DNA from: CAZDQL01 sp964507325
Lineage (GTDB): Bacteria; Planctomycetota; UBA1135; GCA-002686595
Assembly (NCBI GenBank): GCA_964507325.1
Contig: CAZDQL010000010.1
Coordinates: 1-64,000 of the forward strand
Direction of reading: 5' to 3'
DNA: 64,000 bases
Translations under genes and position numbers: made by a program
Notes under the pieces: generated by a model
Databases searched by the model: none
The model's input: only the letters and a program-made list of their open reading frames with translations
What the model was told of the DNA's origin: nothing
In this document: piece after piece, positions 26,877 to 36,899 of the stretch
How the letters are laid out: each line of letters begins with the position of its first letter
Position numbering within the stretch: the stretch's first letter is position 1

Positions 26877-29828
26877 ATGTGCTTCGCCATGAGGAACGAA
26901 CGCGGGCGCGGTCGACATCACTCGGCCGTCCTGCTCGTCTTGGGGATCAGCCTGGCCGGCGTCGCGTGGTCGAGCGACACGCCGCCGGAACGGGGATTGC
27001 AGGAGGTGAGGCACGACCGCGTGCGCTTGCACGGGGGATTCTGGGGCCCCCGCCAAGAGCTCTACCACGAGGTGACGATCCCCCACGCGCTCGACTGCCT
27101 GGAGCGGGCGGGGCACGTGACGAACTTCGACAAGGCGGCGGGCGTCTTCGAGGGCCCGCTCCAGGGGCACCACGCCTTCGACTCGGACCTGCACAAGGCG
27201 CTGGAGGGTGCTCTCTACTCCCTGCGGCACCGCGACGACCCCGTGCTCCGCGAGCGAGTCGAGGGCCTCGTGGACCGCATCGTGGCGGCGCAGCAGGAGG
27301 ACGGGTTCCTGATCTCGTACTACATCGTCCGGGATCGAGAGAAGCGCTGGGAGGACCTGCGACTCGAGCACCAGCTGTACAACGCGGGCCACTTCTTCGA
27401 GATGGCCGTCGAGCATCAGCGGCTCGGTGGGAGCGACATGGCGCTCGGCGCGGCTCGGCGCTTCGCCGACCACATCGACGGGGTCTTCGGGCCCGGCAAG
27501 CGCTACGACGTGGGAGGACACGAGGAGGTGGAGCTCGCTTTGGTCAAGCTCTACCGCGCCACCGGGGAGCGGCGCTATCTGGAGCTGGCGCGCTTCTTCC
27601 TCGACGAGCGCGGGCACGCGCACGGTTCCGCGCGCGAGCCGTTCGACTTCGACACCATGACGCCCGCTCCGGACAGCTTCGATCACCTTCCCGCCGAGGA
27701 GCGACGACGGGCGCGATGGCGCGCGCGCCTCCGCCTTCGCAACGGGCGCATGCAGGATCACATGCCGCTCGTCGAGCAGGAGGAGGCGGTCGGCCACGCC
27801 GTGCGGGCGGGCTACGTCTACGCCGCCATGGCCGACATCGCCCGCTTCATGGACGCTCCCGAGTACGGGCGGGCCTTGGGTCGCATCTGGCGGGACGTCG
27901 TGGCGCGCAAGATGTACATCACGGGCAGCGTCGGCACCGCCCAGTACGGCGACGAGGGTTTCGGCGACCCGTACCTGCTCCCGAACAAGACGTACTGCGA
28001 GTCGTGCGCCAACATCGCCCATGTCCTCTGGCAGCACCGGATGAACCTGCTCGAGGGCCGGGCACGCTACGCGGACGTGATGGAGCTGGCCCTCTACAAC
28101 GGAGCGATCGCGGGGATCGCGCTCTCCGGCGACGGCTTCTTCTACCAGAACCCGCTCGCCAGCGAGGGTGCGCGGAGGTCCTCGTGGATCGGCCTCGCGT
28201 GCTGCCCGACGAACCTGACGCGCTTGATCCCGCAAGTGGGCGGCTTCATGTACGCCCAGCGGGGAGAGCGGCTCTACGTCAACCTCTACGCCGAGGGCGA
28301 GGCCTCGATCCGGATCGACGAGGGCACGACGGTGCGGGTGGAACAGCGGACGGAGTACCCCTGGAGTGGTCGGGTGCTGCTGACGATCACGCCGGAGCGG
28401 CCGCTCACCTTCGATCTGTGTCTGCGCATCCCCGGCTGGGCCCGCGGCAGGCCCGTGCCCAGCGACCTCTACCGCTTCGCCGATCCCGAGGTCGCGCCGA
28501 TCGCATTGAGAGTCGCGGGCCGCGCCATCGAGGTCACCCCACAGGAGGACGGCTACGTCCATCTGAGGCGTGCTTGGGCCGCGGGCGACGATGTGGAGCT
28601 GGATCTGCCGCTGCCGATCCGCCGCGTCCTCGCGCACGAGAAGGTCGAGGAGGACCGGGGGAAGGTGGCGCTCATGCGCGGGCCGGTCGTCTTCTGCCTG
28701 GAGGCGGTCGACAATCCCGAGACGGAGGTCTCCAGCGCCGTTCTGGCGCGGGATGCGGTGCTGCACGCGGAGCACCGCGCCGAGCTGCTCGGCGGCGTGA
28801 TCGTGCTGCGGGGTGCGGGATTGCAGGCCGTGCCGTACTACGCCTGGGCGAACCGCGAGCAGGGCGCGATGTCGGTGTGGATCGACGAGGCTGCGGACGA
28901 TCTGTCGGAACAGGCTGGCGAGGGCCCGGTCCAGGTCTTCGTCCTGGCGGGGCAGTCCAACATGCAGGGGCAGGGGGTCGTCGACATGGACGACCCTCGG
29001 GACTACAACGGCGGCAAGGGGAACCTCGAACACGTCATGGAGCATTCCCCGCTCGCTTCGCAGTACGCGCACCTGAAGGACGCGCAGGGGAAGTGGACCG
29101 TGCGCGACGACGTGTGGGTCCGACACGCGACCGAGAAGCGGGGGCTCTTGACCGGGAACCTGACCATCGGCTTCACGGGTTACGGGGGCAGGACGCACAT
29201 CGGGCCGGAGCTGCAGATCGGCCACGTCCTGGGAGAACGGCTCGAGAACCAGGTGCTGCTCGTCAAGACCGCCTGGGGAGGCAAGAGCCTGCACCGAGAC
29301 TTCCGCCCGCCGCGGTCCGGGGGGGAGGTGGGGCCCTACTACACGCGCATGCTCCGGGAGGTGCAGGAGGCCCTGGACCGACTGGAGAGCGACTTCCCCG
29401 CCTACGACGGGAGCGGGTACGAGATCGCCGGTTTCATCTGGCTGCAGGGTTGGAACGACATGTTCGAGGAGGGCGCCGTGGAGGCGTACGAGCAGAACCT
29501 GGTCGATCTCATCCAGGACGTGCGTGCCGCCTGGGGCGTGCCGGACCTGCCCGTGGTGATCGGAGAGCTGGGCAACGGGGGGGCCGACGCCGGTGAGAAG
29601 ATGCTCGCGCTCCGCAAGGCCCAGGCCGCCGCGGCCGCGCGGCCGGAGCTCGCGGGCAGCGTGACCTTCGTCTCGACCAGCGCCTTCGCCCGGCCGGCCG
29701 ACGAGTCCCCCAATCGCACCCACGGTCACCACTGGTTCGGCAACGCGGAGAGCTACTTCCTGATCGGCAACGCCCTCGGTGAGGGGATGGCGGAGCTGCT
29801 AGCTGGGCAGGAAGGGGCGCCCAAATAG
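26877..29828 (+). CDS. GH127 beta-L-arabinofuranosidase fused to SASA esterase
   Basis: A 983-residue two-domain protein with a hydrophobic signal region (residues about 16-30). Residues about 35-670 are GH127/DUF1680: HGGFWGPRQELYHEVTIPHALDC, GDEGFGDPYLLPNKTYCESC and LACCPTN. By analogy with HypBA1 the zinc and catalytic residues would be Glu375, Cys377, Cys442 and Cys443, with Glu360 as acid/base. GH127 uses a cysteine nucleophile. The C-terminal 300 residues begin VFVLAGQSNMQGQG (from about residue 683) and form a SASA (DUF303) SGNH esterase ending near TSAFARP. The enzyme could remove both L-arabinose and acetyl groups. The ATG at 26877 has GAGGAGGAG seven bases upstream, and it is 21 bases after the GH106 gene. 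Confidence 0.85.
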   Translation: MCFAMRNERGRGRHHSAVLLVLGISLAGVAWSSDTPPERGLQEVRHDRVRLHGGFWGPRQELYHEVTIPHALDCLERAGHVTNFDKAAGVFEGPLQGHHAFDSDLHKALEGALYSLRHRDDPVLRERVEGLVDRIVAAQQEDGFLISYYIVRDREKRWEDLRLEHQLYNAGHFFEMAVEHQRLGGSDMALGAARRFADHIDGVFGPGKRYDVGGHEEVELALVKLYRATGERRYLELARFFLDERGHAHGSAREPFDFDTMTPAPDSFDHLPAEERRRARWRARLRLRNGRMQDHMPLVEQEEAVGHAVRAGYVYAAMADIARFMDAPEYGRALGRIWRDVVARKMYITGSVGTAQYGDEGFGDPYLLPNKTYCESCANIAHVLWQHRMNLLEGRARYADVMELALYNGAIAGIALSGDGFFYQNPLASEGARRSSWIGLACCPTNLTRLIPQVGGFMYAQRGERLYVNLYAEGEASIRIDEGTTVRVEQRTEYPWSGRVLLTITPERPLTFDLCLRIPGWARGRPVPSDLYRFADPEVAPIALRVAGRAIEVTPQEDGYVHLRRAWAAGDDVELDLPLPIRRVLAHEKVEEDRGKVALMRGPVVFCLEAVDNPETEVSSAVLARDAVLHAEHRAELLGGVIVLRGAGLQAVPYYAWANREQGAMSVWIDEAADDLSEQAGEGPVQVFVLAGQSNMQGQGVVDMDDPRDYNGGKGNLEHVMEHSPLASQYAHLKDAQGKWTVRDDVWVRHATEKRGLLTGNLTIGFTGYGGRTHIGPELQIGHVLGERLENQVLLVKTAWGGKSLHRDFRPPRSGGEVGPYYTRMLREVQEALDRLESDFPAYDGSGYEIAGFIWLQGWNDMFEEGAVEAYEQNLVDLIQDVRAAWGVPDLPVVIGELGNGGADAGEKMLALRKAQAAAAARPELAGSVTFVSTSAFARPADESPNRTHGHHWFGNAESYFLIGNALGEGMAELLAGQEGAPK

Positions 29829-29841
29829 GCGCCGACCGTAT

Positions 29842-31494
29842 TCAATGCGAGGGCAGTGGGGCCGTCAGGGGTCCCAGCGTTGCGGACGCCCCGATCTCCT
29901 CTCCTGAGGCCAGGATGCGCAAGCCGCGTCCTCGTCCGTACTGCTCCCCCGTCTCGTCGTAGAGGATAGTCAGCAGCTGGCCGTGGTAGGGCACCCCGTC
30001 GAGACAGAAGTGGTCCCAGGTCCCTGCGGGCAGCAACGGATGCACCTCGACCGTCTCGTCCGCGCGTGGACGCAATCCCACCAGCCCAGTGATGATCAGG
30101 TCGCAGTAGGTGGAGTGGTTGTAGTCCTTGCCGCGTTCCACGCCGCCCTTGCCCGCATCCCAGGTCCCGTCCTTCCACGTCTCGAGCCGCGTGCGGGCGA
30201 TCCAGTCGCCCGTATGCGGGTTCAGGTTCTCGTCGATCCAGGGCACGACCGTGCCGTCTTCACGCTTCAAACGGTGGGACCGCGTGTAGATCTGGAGCGT
30301 CGCGAAGTAGTCCTCCGAGGAGACGGACTCCTGCCGATAGTCGTTGAGGACATTGGCCAGAGCCGTCAGGGTGACGGCCGTGGCGAACGGCCAACTCGGA
30401 CCGTTCCACTGGCACTCGTGGCCGCGATAGGACACGGCGAACTGGGGGTGTCGTTGCTCGGCGACGGTGGGGCCGAAGGGGGCGTGGAACCCCTGCGGGT
30501 CCATCAGCTGCCTCCAAGCGACCTCGTAGCCCTGGCCTTCACCCGGCAGGTTGAAGTACCACGGCGTGAACCCGTGCAGCTCGCGCACGTCGACCCTCTC
30601 GGCGTGCTCACCACGGGGAAGGACCTTGAAGAACTGCGCCTCGTCGTCCCACAGCTTCTCGAGGACGAGCCGTTTGAGCCGCGCGGCCTTCTCCCGATAC
30701 GTGACCGCGATCTGCGGCTCTCCGGCCCGGTCGGCGATGGCCGCGATGGCCCGTGCGTCGCCGTACATGTAGGAGTTGATCGTGGCTCGCTTGCCCTGGC
30801 CGCGGTGGCCGCTTCCGCCGATGGAGACCTCCATGCCGTCGCGGTCGTCGATCTGCCAGAAGAGCCCATCCGGCTCGAGCCGCGCTGTCTCCCAAGCCTC
30901 GTAGTTCGCGACGAGGTCCGGCAGCAGGTCCAAAGCCAGGGAGAAGTCCCCGACGGCCAGGGCGTGCTGGTAGAGGGCATCGGCGGCCCAGAAGCTGTAG
31001 CTGCGTGGGGAACCGCCCTTGCGAAACCAGAAGACGGCGTAGTCCGCGAGGTATCGTCCATTGCGGATCCACCGCCCTTCGCGGAAGTGGTGGCCGGCGG
31101 GGCAACTGATCGTGTTGTGCTTGCCGCTCCAGCCGACCTGCGGCAGGAACTCGGTGATCACGAATCCGTCGGGGGTCTCCTTGATGTGCTTGCGAAAGGT
31201 CCACCAGCGGAAGTGGTAGATCTCCTCGAGCTCCTGATCCGGGCACTCGAACAACGGCACGTTCTCGGCCATCCAGTCGGCAGTGGCCGCGTTGGAGATG
31301 GCCTGCCCGAAGTGGGTGTGGTCTCTGCGATTGAAGGAGTCGACGTAGTCCCGGAGGGTGCCGAGCTTCAGAACGGCGGGTTCGCGATCGGGTGGGGAGG
31401 GGGGCGTGCGGGACTCCTGCAACTCGACCGAGGTCACGATGCAGGCCGCGAACAGGAAGGCAGGCGCTGAGAAGACGGAAGGAGAGCCTTGCAT
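29842..31494 (-). CDS. MGH1-like (alpha/alpha)6 glycosidase, secreted
   Basis: A 550-residue secreted protein with a hydrophobic N-terminus ending near ELQES. The fold is the (alpha/alpha)6 barrel of the mannosylglycerate-hydrolase-like (MGH1) group related to GH63 and trehalases. Landmarks include FGQAISNAATADWMAENVP, FRWWTFRKHIKET, QVGWSGKHNTISCPAGHHF and ECQWNGPSWPFATAV, which carry conserved Trp, His and acidic residues. The exact sugar bond cleaved is not predictable from this alone. It is convergent with the GH127 fusion (13 bases between stops) and divergent from the SGNH-like gene at 31636. Confidence 0.76.
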   Translation of the reverse strand: MQGSPSVFSAPAFLFAACIVTSVELQESRTPPSPPDREPAVLKLGTLRDYVDSFNRRDHTHFGQAISNAATADWMAENVPLFECPDQELEEIYHFRWWTFRKHIKETPDGFVITEFLPQVGWSGKHNTISCPAGHHFREGRWIRNGRYLADYAVFWFRKGGSPRSYSFWAADALYQHALAVGDFSLALDLLPDLVANYEAWETARLEPDGLFWQIDDRDGMEVSIGGSGHRGQGKRATINSYMYGDARAIAAIADRAGEPQIAVTYREKAARLKRLVLEKLWDDEAQFFKVLPRGEHAERVDVRELHGFTPWYFNLPGEGQGYEVAWRQLMDPQGFHAPFGPTVAEQRHPQFAVSYRGHECQWNGPSWPFATAVTLTALANVLNDYRQESVSSEDYFATLQIYTRSHRLKREDGTVVPWIDENLNPHTGDWIARTRLETWKDGTWDAGKGGVERGKDYNHSTYCDLIITGLVGLRPRADETVEVHPLLPAGTWDHFCLDGVPYHGQLLTILYDETGEQYGRGRGLRILASGEEIGASATLGPLTAPLPSH

Positions 31495-31635
31495 GGACCG
31501 GGGTCATCCAAGAGCGGAAACGGACCTCGACGCTCGGGCAGTGTAGGGTATCCCGGCGCTCTGCACAGCGTCCGCAAGACTGCCTGCGACTGCCGTTGGT
31601 GGCCCCGCGACGATCGTCTCTCGACGCGCTCTCCG

Positions 31636-33450
31636 ATGATCCTGCACAGCCTTCTCGCTGCTCTCTCGACCCTCCTCGCTCATCCGCACGGGGCCGGCGA
31701 GCTCGCCTCGAAGGCGGATCTGCGCGTGCTGCTGCTCGGGTCGACACGCACGGCCGGTGCGCTCGACGGGGGGGAGTCGGCGGCGAACCACGCCGCCAGC
31801 CCGGCGGAGATCGCGGCGCAGCTCCAGGCCATGCTCACGGACGACCGGCAGATCAGCGGCGCGGTCGAGGTCGTGTTCGAGGACGTCTACCGGACGCGCA
31901 CCGTTCCGACGGCCATCGGCCAACGGGGGGAGGTGCACGACCTGGAGTACCACTGCCACAGCCTGGCGCAGTACTACTTCTGGCCGGATGGGCGCGAGGA
32001 GCGGCTGAGCGATCTGCGCGGGGAGGCGGGACGCGACTGGGACCACGTGGTCCTGATCGGCGATCCGCACCTGCTGGCCTGCCTGCCCGGGCTGTACGCG
32101 GAAGGCGTCTTCCTGATCGCCGACGCAGTACTCGAGGGCGAGGCGCAGCCGATGCTCCTCATTCCGCCCATCGACGCGGAGGGGCAGGCGACGGCAGAGC
32201 GCATCGCGGCAGTCGTCGGCCGCGTGGGGAGTGGCGCCGGCATTCCCGTGATCCCCGCCGGTCCCGCCTGGCGGGAGCTCCATACCACGTCCGACGCATG
32301 GGAGCCGGGCAGCGCGGCGTACCTCTCGGCCGCCTGCATCTACAGCCAGATCCGCGGCCGGAGTCCACGCAGGACGGATCGCCCGGGAGAACCTGACCTG
32401 GGAGATCTGGCACAGCGCATCGTCCGCAGACACAGGAGCCCCGGGGAGCAGGACGACGCGTGGTCCTACGCCTCTCCCTTCGCGATGGCCCGCATCGAGG
32501 GGCAACACATCGAGCACGGCCACACGGGAACCAGTTCCGAGCTGGGGATCCAACGGTCTCTCGCCGGTGTTCTGAAGGCCTGTGGATTGACGCAGACCGG
32601 CCACGGCCCACGCTCTCGTTCGCAGCCGCGGTTCCCGCTCGACGTGAACCTGGGACGCGGGAACCGCAGCTTCGAGGAGGAGAAGCGCTACCGGCCCGAT
32701 CCGGAGCGGTGCACCCTGTCCTTCGGATTCCCGATGCAGGACCACGCCAAGACGGCGCGCACCTCGATGCTGTACGGCATCGACTGGAGGACGGGCATCC
32801 CCGCAGACGACGGGACGGATCTGGGGATCGCGAACACCATGCTGCGCGAAGAGCTCGTCGACCTCGGGGGGCGCTGCATCCCGATTCGCCTGCTGTGGGC
32901 CAAGCTCCACGACGCACGGCCCGCTCTCGAACCGCTCGGCGACAAGTGGCACATGAGCCGCCAGCTGAACGAGGCCTCGGCGGCGTTCCTGGTTACGCTC
33001 CTCACGGGCCGTTGTCCGCTGGGGGCCGAACCGGACTCGGCCGACGAGCGTTCGCAACTGCGCTGGCAGAGCAGGAAGATCGGCTACGAAACCGCGTGGC
33101 GCATGGCGAACCTCGAAGCGCGCGCCCCCGGCTTCCGGGTGGTTCCTCCCAAACCAGGGGCGCTGGTGCTGGAGCGCGGCGGCAAGACCAGTCTCGCGGT
33201 CGCGTTCGCGGGCACCCCACGAGAGTCCGTGACCGTGCGCATCTCCGTGGAAGGAGCCGGCCGCGCCCTCGTCAAGCCCCGTCGGTTGACCTTCCCACCC
33301 CGGAACCACGGCCAGCCACAGCAGGTGAAGATCACGGTCAAAGGGGGCGGCTCCGCCCCTTCCCTGTGCACGATCGCGCTGGAAACTGAGTCCCGGGATG
33401 GAGCTTTCGACGGCCTGCGCGCTGCCTGGACGTACACGGTGCGCCAGTGA
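31636..33450 (+). CDS. secreted SGNH-like hypothetical protein
   Basis: A 604-residue exported protein. I do not recognise a named family. After the signal peptide (LLAALSTLLAHPHG), the segment ADLRVLLLGSTRTAGAL looks like the first block of an SGNH/GDSL-like hydrolase fold, and DHVVLIGDPHLLACLPG and IPVIPAGPAWREL resemble the middle and third blocks. A catalytic triad cannot be stated with confidence. The last 110 residues form a beta-rich domain with VKPRRLTFPPRNHGQPQQV, like Calx-beta or cadherin-like modules that usually end in LTF-P-N-W-PQ-V. It may be an esterase or binding protein for the same glycans. It is divergent from the MGH1-like gene. Confidence 0.55.
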   Translation: MILHSLLAALSTLLAHPHGAGELASKADLRVLLLGSTRTAGALDGGESAANHAASPAEIAAQLQAMLTDDRQISGAVEVVFEDVYRTRTVPTAIGQRGEVHDLEYHCHSLAQYYFWPDGREERLSDLRGEAGRDWDHVVLIGDPHLLACLPGLYAEGVFLIADAVLEGEAQPMLLIPPIDAEGQATAERIAAVVGRVGSGAGIPVIPAGPAWRELHTTSDAWEPGSAAYLSAACIYSQIRGRSPRRTDRPGEPDLGDLAQRIVRRHRSPGEQDDAWSYASPFAMARIEGQHIEHGHTGTSSELGIQRSLAGVLKACGLTQTGHGPRSRSQPRFPLDVNLGRGNRSFEEEKRYRPDPERCTLSFGFPMQDHAKTARTSMLYGIDWRTGIPADDGTDLGIANTMLREELVDLGGRCIPIRLLWAKLHDARPALEPLGDKWHMSRQLNEASAAFLVTLLTGRCPLGAEPDSADERSQLRWQSRKIGYETAWRMANLEARAPGFRVVPPKPGALVLERGGKTSLAVAFAGTPRESVTVRISVEGAGRALVKPRRLTFPPRNHGQPQQVKITVKGGGSAPSLCTIALETESRDGAFDGLRAAWTYTVRQ

Positions 33451-33548
33451 GCCGCGCTCGCTGCGATCCGCGTTGAATGCCCAGCTGCGCACCCCGTAGC
33501 CGGGCGCACCCCCGCGCGGGCACAATCCCCACCTGAAGAGGAGTTCCC

Positions 33549-35294
33549 ATGGCAGCACAGGCAATGGCGAGTGCACGCACCGACGAATCCGCCCGGAGGA
33601 GGCCGCTCCGCCTGTGGCCCGGCGTGGCCCTCGTCGCCGTGCAGTGGCTGCTCCGCTACGTGGCTCCGACCTTCGCGCCGGAGGCTCTCTTCGCCGGCGT
33701 GATCGCCGTCCCGCTCTGCGGTCTGGCCGTGATCGTGTGGTGGCTCTTCTACAGCCGCGCCCGCCGGGGCGAGCGCTGGAGCGCCCTCGCCTTGACGATC
33801 GTTGGGCTGGGTGCCACCCCTCTCATCCTCGACGAATCCGTTGCGACCGGCATGCAGGGGTTGATGTACCCCATCTACGCGATTCCGGGGCTGAGCCTGG
33901 CCTTCGTCGCCTGGGCAGTGGTCACCGAGAAGCTCGGAGACGGGGTCAGGTGCTGGACGATGGCCGCCACCATCCTGGCCGCGTGCGGCGGCTGGGCGCT
34001 CGTGCGCACCGGCGGGTTCACCGGCGACCTCGATCACGACTTCGCCTGGCGCTGGTCGCCTACCCCGGAGGAACGGCTCTTGGCGCGAGGGGATGGGGAG
34101 CCGCTGGCGGTGCCGCCCGTCACGACGGCCGCGGAGGGGGGAGCTGGGTGGCTGGGTTTCCGCGGCTCCGGTCGCGACGGGGTCGTCACGGGCACGCGCA
34201 TCGAACCCGACTGGTCCACGTCGCCGCCGACCCTCATGTGGCGTCGCCCGGTCGGTCCGGGCTGGTCCTCCTTTGCGGTTCACGGCGGGCGGCTCTACAC
34301 CCAGGAGCAGCGCGGCGAGGAGGAGGTCGTCTCCTGCCACGACCTGGTGACGGGCGCGCCCATCTGGAGACACACCGACCGGGCCAGGTTCTGGGAGTCG
34401 AACGCGGGAGCGGGCCCACGCGGGACGCCGACCTACCACGAGGGTCGCGTCTACACCCTCGGGGCCACCGGGGTCCTCAACGCGCTCGAGGCCGAGGACG
34501 GGGCGGTCGTGTGGTCGCGCAACGCGGTGCAGGAGACGGGCGCGGAGCTCCCCGGCTGGGGCTTCTCGGGCTCACCACTCGTCGTCGACGATCTCCTGGT
34601 CGTGGCCACGGCCAGCGCGCTCGTCGCCTACGAGCTCGAGAGCGGCGAGCCGCGCTGGTCCGGCGGTCCGACCAGCGGCAACGGCTACAGCTCTCCGCAG
34701 CGCTTCACGATCGACGGTGTCGAGCAGATCCTGTTCGCCGGCCAGACCGGTGTGAGGAGCCTCAGGCCGTCCGATGGAGAACAGCTCTGGGCGCACGCCT
34801 GGTCGGGCGAACCGATCGTGCAGCCGGCGCTGACCGCCGATGGCGACCTCCTGATCAGCGTCGACATGTCGAGCGGCGTGCGCCGCCTCGGAGTCACGCA
34901 GGATTCGGGGGGCTGGACGGTCGTCGAACGCTGGACCTCGATCCGACTCAAGCCCTACTACAACGACTTCGTCGTCCACGCGGGCCACGCCTACGGCTTC
35001 GACGGCAGCAGGATCGCCTGCATCGACCTCGAGGCCGGCCAGCGCCAGTGGAAGGGCGGATCCTACGGTCACGGCCAGCTCGTCCTGCTCTCCGACCAGG
35101 ACCTCCTGCTGGTGGTGTCCGAGCGGGGCGAGGTGGCGCTCGTCGCAGCCGACCCCGGGGGATTCGAGGAGCTGGCGCGCTTCCAGGCGATCGAGAGCAA
35201 GACCTGGAACCACCCGGTGCTGGTCGGCGACGTGCTGCTGGTCCGCAACGCGCAGGAGATGGCCGCCTACCGGCTGGCGCGCGCGGGGGAGTGA
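33549..35294 (+). CDS. membrane PQQ-like beta-propeller protein
   Basis: A 581-residue protein with four membrane helices in its first 170 residues (RLWPGVALVAVQWLLRYV, GVIAVPLCGLAVIVWWLF, LALTIVGLGATPLIL and IPGLSLAFVAWAVV), followed by an extracytoplasmic PQQ/BamB-type propeller. Repeated blades include CHDLVTGAPIWRHT, ALEAEDGAVVWSRN, AYELESGEPRWSGG and SLRPSDGEQLWAHAW. The GWLGFRGSGRDGVV segment before the first blade is common in planctomycete quinoprotein-like proteins. Function is unknown beyond a periplasmic binding or scaffold role. AGGAG lies five bases before the ATG. It ends 12 bases from the convergent sulfatase gene. Confidence 0.8.
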   Translation: MAAQAMASARTDESARRRPLRLWPGVALVAVQWLLRYVAPTFAPEALFAGVIAVPLCGLAVIVWWLFYSRARRGERWSALALTIVGLGATPLILDESVATGMQGLMYPIYAIPGLSLAFVAWAVVTEKLGDGVRCWTMAATILAACGGWALVRTGGFTGDLDHDFAWRWSPTPEERLLARGDGEPLAVPPVTTAAEGGAGWLGFRGSGRDGVVTGTRIEPDWSTSPPTLMWRRPVGPGWSSFAVHGGRLYTQEQRGEEEVVSCHDLVTGAPIWRHTDRARFWESNAGAGPRGTPTYHEGRVYTLGATGVLNALEAEDGAVVWSRNAVQETGAELPGWGFSGSPLVVDDLLVVATASALVAYELESGEPRWSGGPTSGNGYSSPQRFTIDGVEQILFAGQTGVRSLRPSDGEQLWAHAWSGEPIVQPALTADGDLLISVDMSSGVRRLGVTQDSGGWTVVERWTSIRLKPYYNDFVVHAGHAYGFDGSRIACIDLEAGQRQWKGGSYGHGQLVLLSDQDLLLVVSERGEVALVAADPGGFEELARFQAIESKTWNHPVLVGDVLLVRNAQEMAAYRLARAGE

Positions 35295-35306
35295 CGCCTG
35301 GCACCA

Positions 35307-36899
35307 CTAGCGACGTCCGAGGCTGCGCACGAACTCCATGCCGCGCGGCTCTCTGCTCCTCGGAGCGCTGCGGCCCCCGGGCGCGGTCAGCTCGCCCAGC
35401 AGTGCCTGCAGCTCTTCACGTACTTCGCGCTCCTCGAAGAAGAGGTTCCGGGTCTCGCCCGGGTCGCTCGACAGGTCGTAGAGCTGCCCGGGCGCCTCGG
35501 GCGCGAGCTCCGGGAGGGCGTACGGCGCCAGCACTCCGTCCGAGTAGTCGTTGCCTCCGGATCCCCCGTGGTCGAGGTACTTCCAGTCCCCGCGGCGCAG
35601 CTGGTACTGGCCGCGGAAGCTCTGGGTCAGGAGGTGCGGTCGCAGCGGGTCCTCCTCCGCCTGTGCGCCCACGAGGACCGGCAGCAGATCGAAGCTGTCC
35701 ACGGCGACGTCGTCGGGGAGCTCGTAGCCGACGAGCGAGGCGATCGTGGCCAGGAGGTCGGTGGTGCTGGCGAGCTGCGCGGAGACCTGCCCGGCCGGGA
35801 TGCGAACCGGCCAGCGGGCGAGGAGGGGCACGCGGTGGCCCCCCTCCCAGCCGTCGCGCTTCATGCCCCTGAGCCCCCCCGCCGCGTCGTGGTCGTGGTC
35901 CTCCCGCATCCACACCGTGTGCAGGGTCTCGGGTCCGTTGTCGGAATTGAAGATGACGAGGGTGTTCTCGTCGATGCCGAGCTCCTCCAACGTGTCGAGC
36001 AGCCTGCCGGTCAGGACGTCCAGCTCGCGCACGAAGTCGCCCCGCGCGCCCGCCTCGGTCTGGCCATCGAACCCGGGTGCCGGCAGGACCGGGGCGTGGC
36101 AGATCTGGGTCGAGAGCACGACGAAGAAGGGGCGGTCGGGGTGGTGCTCGCGGTGCTCGGTGATGAAGGTCGTGGCCTTCTCGTGGAAGAGGAGGTCCGC
36201 GTCGACGAAGCGGTAGCCGGGCGACTTCCAGCCCTCGTCGTTGTCCCAGCGCCACTTGCCCCCGGGGTTCGGGAGGCTCTCCCGCTCGTGCCGCTCGCTG
36301 GCGGGGACGGGGACCAGGCCGTTCTCGATGTACACGTAGAGCGGATCCGTGGTGGGGCAATTGGGCGTGACGAAGGACTCGTCGAAGCCCATGGCGTTGG
36401 GGCCGTCCACCAGCGGCGTGCTGCGCTCGTAGTCGATCAAGAGCGAGTTCTCGAACCCGCCACCGAGGACCTCGCCTTCCTCGTCGGACCAGGTCAGGCC
36501 GACGTGCCATTTGCCGAAGACGCCCGTGCGGTAGCCCTTCGCTCGCAGCAGCTCCGCGATGGTGAGATCCTCCTCGCGGATGTAGCTGGGCCCGCCGGGA
36601 CCTTCGAACGCCCGGGTGCCGCGTCCAGTGCGGCCGACGATCTGACCGGTGTAGAGCCCGTAGCGCGACGGCGAGCAGATCGTCGACGGACTGTGCGCGT
36701 CGGTCAGCCGCATCCCCTCCGCCGCCAGACGATCGAGCCGCGGGGTCGCGTACGCCGCCTCGGGGTTGTAGCAGGAGAGGTCGCCGTAGCCGAGGTCGTC
36801 CGCGTAGACGATGACGATGTTCGGCAGCTCCTGCTCTGCGGTGGTAGGCGTGCAGCAAGAGGAGAGCAGCAACGCTGCCACTACGGACGTCCTAGCCAT
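35307..36899 (-). CDS. arylsulfatase lipoprotein (CSPSR type)
   Basis: A 530-residue S1-family sulfatase with a lipoprotein signal peptide (VAALLLSSCC). Metal-binding YADDLGYGDLSC is at residues 32-43, and the formylglycine motif C-S-P-S-R begins at Cys75 (STICSPSRYGL). VIFNSDNGPETL marks the second metal site. The size and the GYRTGVFGKWHVG segment match A-type arylsulfatases that act on polysaccharide or small sulfate esters. Its ATG overlaps the stop of the upstream racemase-family gene by one base (TGATG), which couples translation of the two. Why a sulfatase should be paired with a hydroxyproline-type enzyme is not obvious. Confidence 0.9.
   Translation of the reverse strand: MARTSVVAALLLSSCCTPTTAEQELPNIVIVYADDLGYGDLSCYNPEAAYATPRLDRLAAEGMRLTDAHSPSTICSPSRYGLYTGQIVGRTGRGTRAFEGPGGPSYIREEDLTIAELLRAKGYRTGVFGKWHVGLTWSDEEGEVLGGGFENSLLIDYERSTPLVDGPNAMGFDESFVTPNCPTTDPLYVYIENGLVPVPASERHERESLPNPGGKWRWDNDEGWKSPGYRFVDADLLFHEKATTFITEHREHHPDRPFFVVLSTQICHAPVLPAPGFDGQTEAGARGDFVRELDVLTGRLLDTLEELGIDENTLVIFNSDNGPETLHTVWMREDHDHDAAGGLRGMKRDGWEGGHRVPLLARWPVRIPAGQVSAQLASTTDLLATIASLVGYELPDDVAVDSFDLLPVLVGAQAEEDPLRPHLLTQSFRGQYQLRRGDWKYLDHGGSGGNDYSDGVLAPYALPELAPEAPGQLYDLSSDPGETRNLFFEEREVREELQALLGELTAPGGRSAPRSREPRGMEFVRSLGRR

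Noticed and set aside
26457..29732. A 1091-codon open frame on the minus strand opposite the GH127 fusion
   Set aside because: It is an antisense shadow of a gene with clear catalytic motifs and shows no recognisable family sequence.
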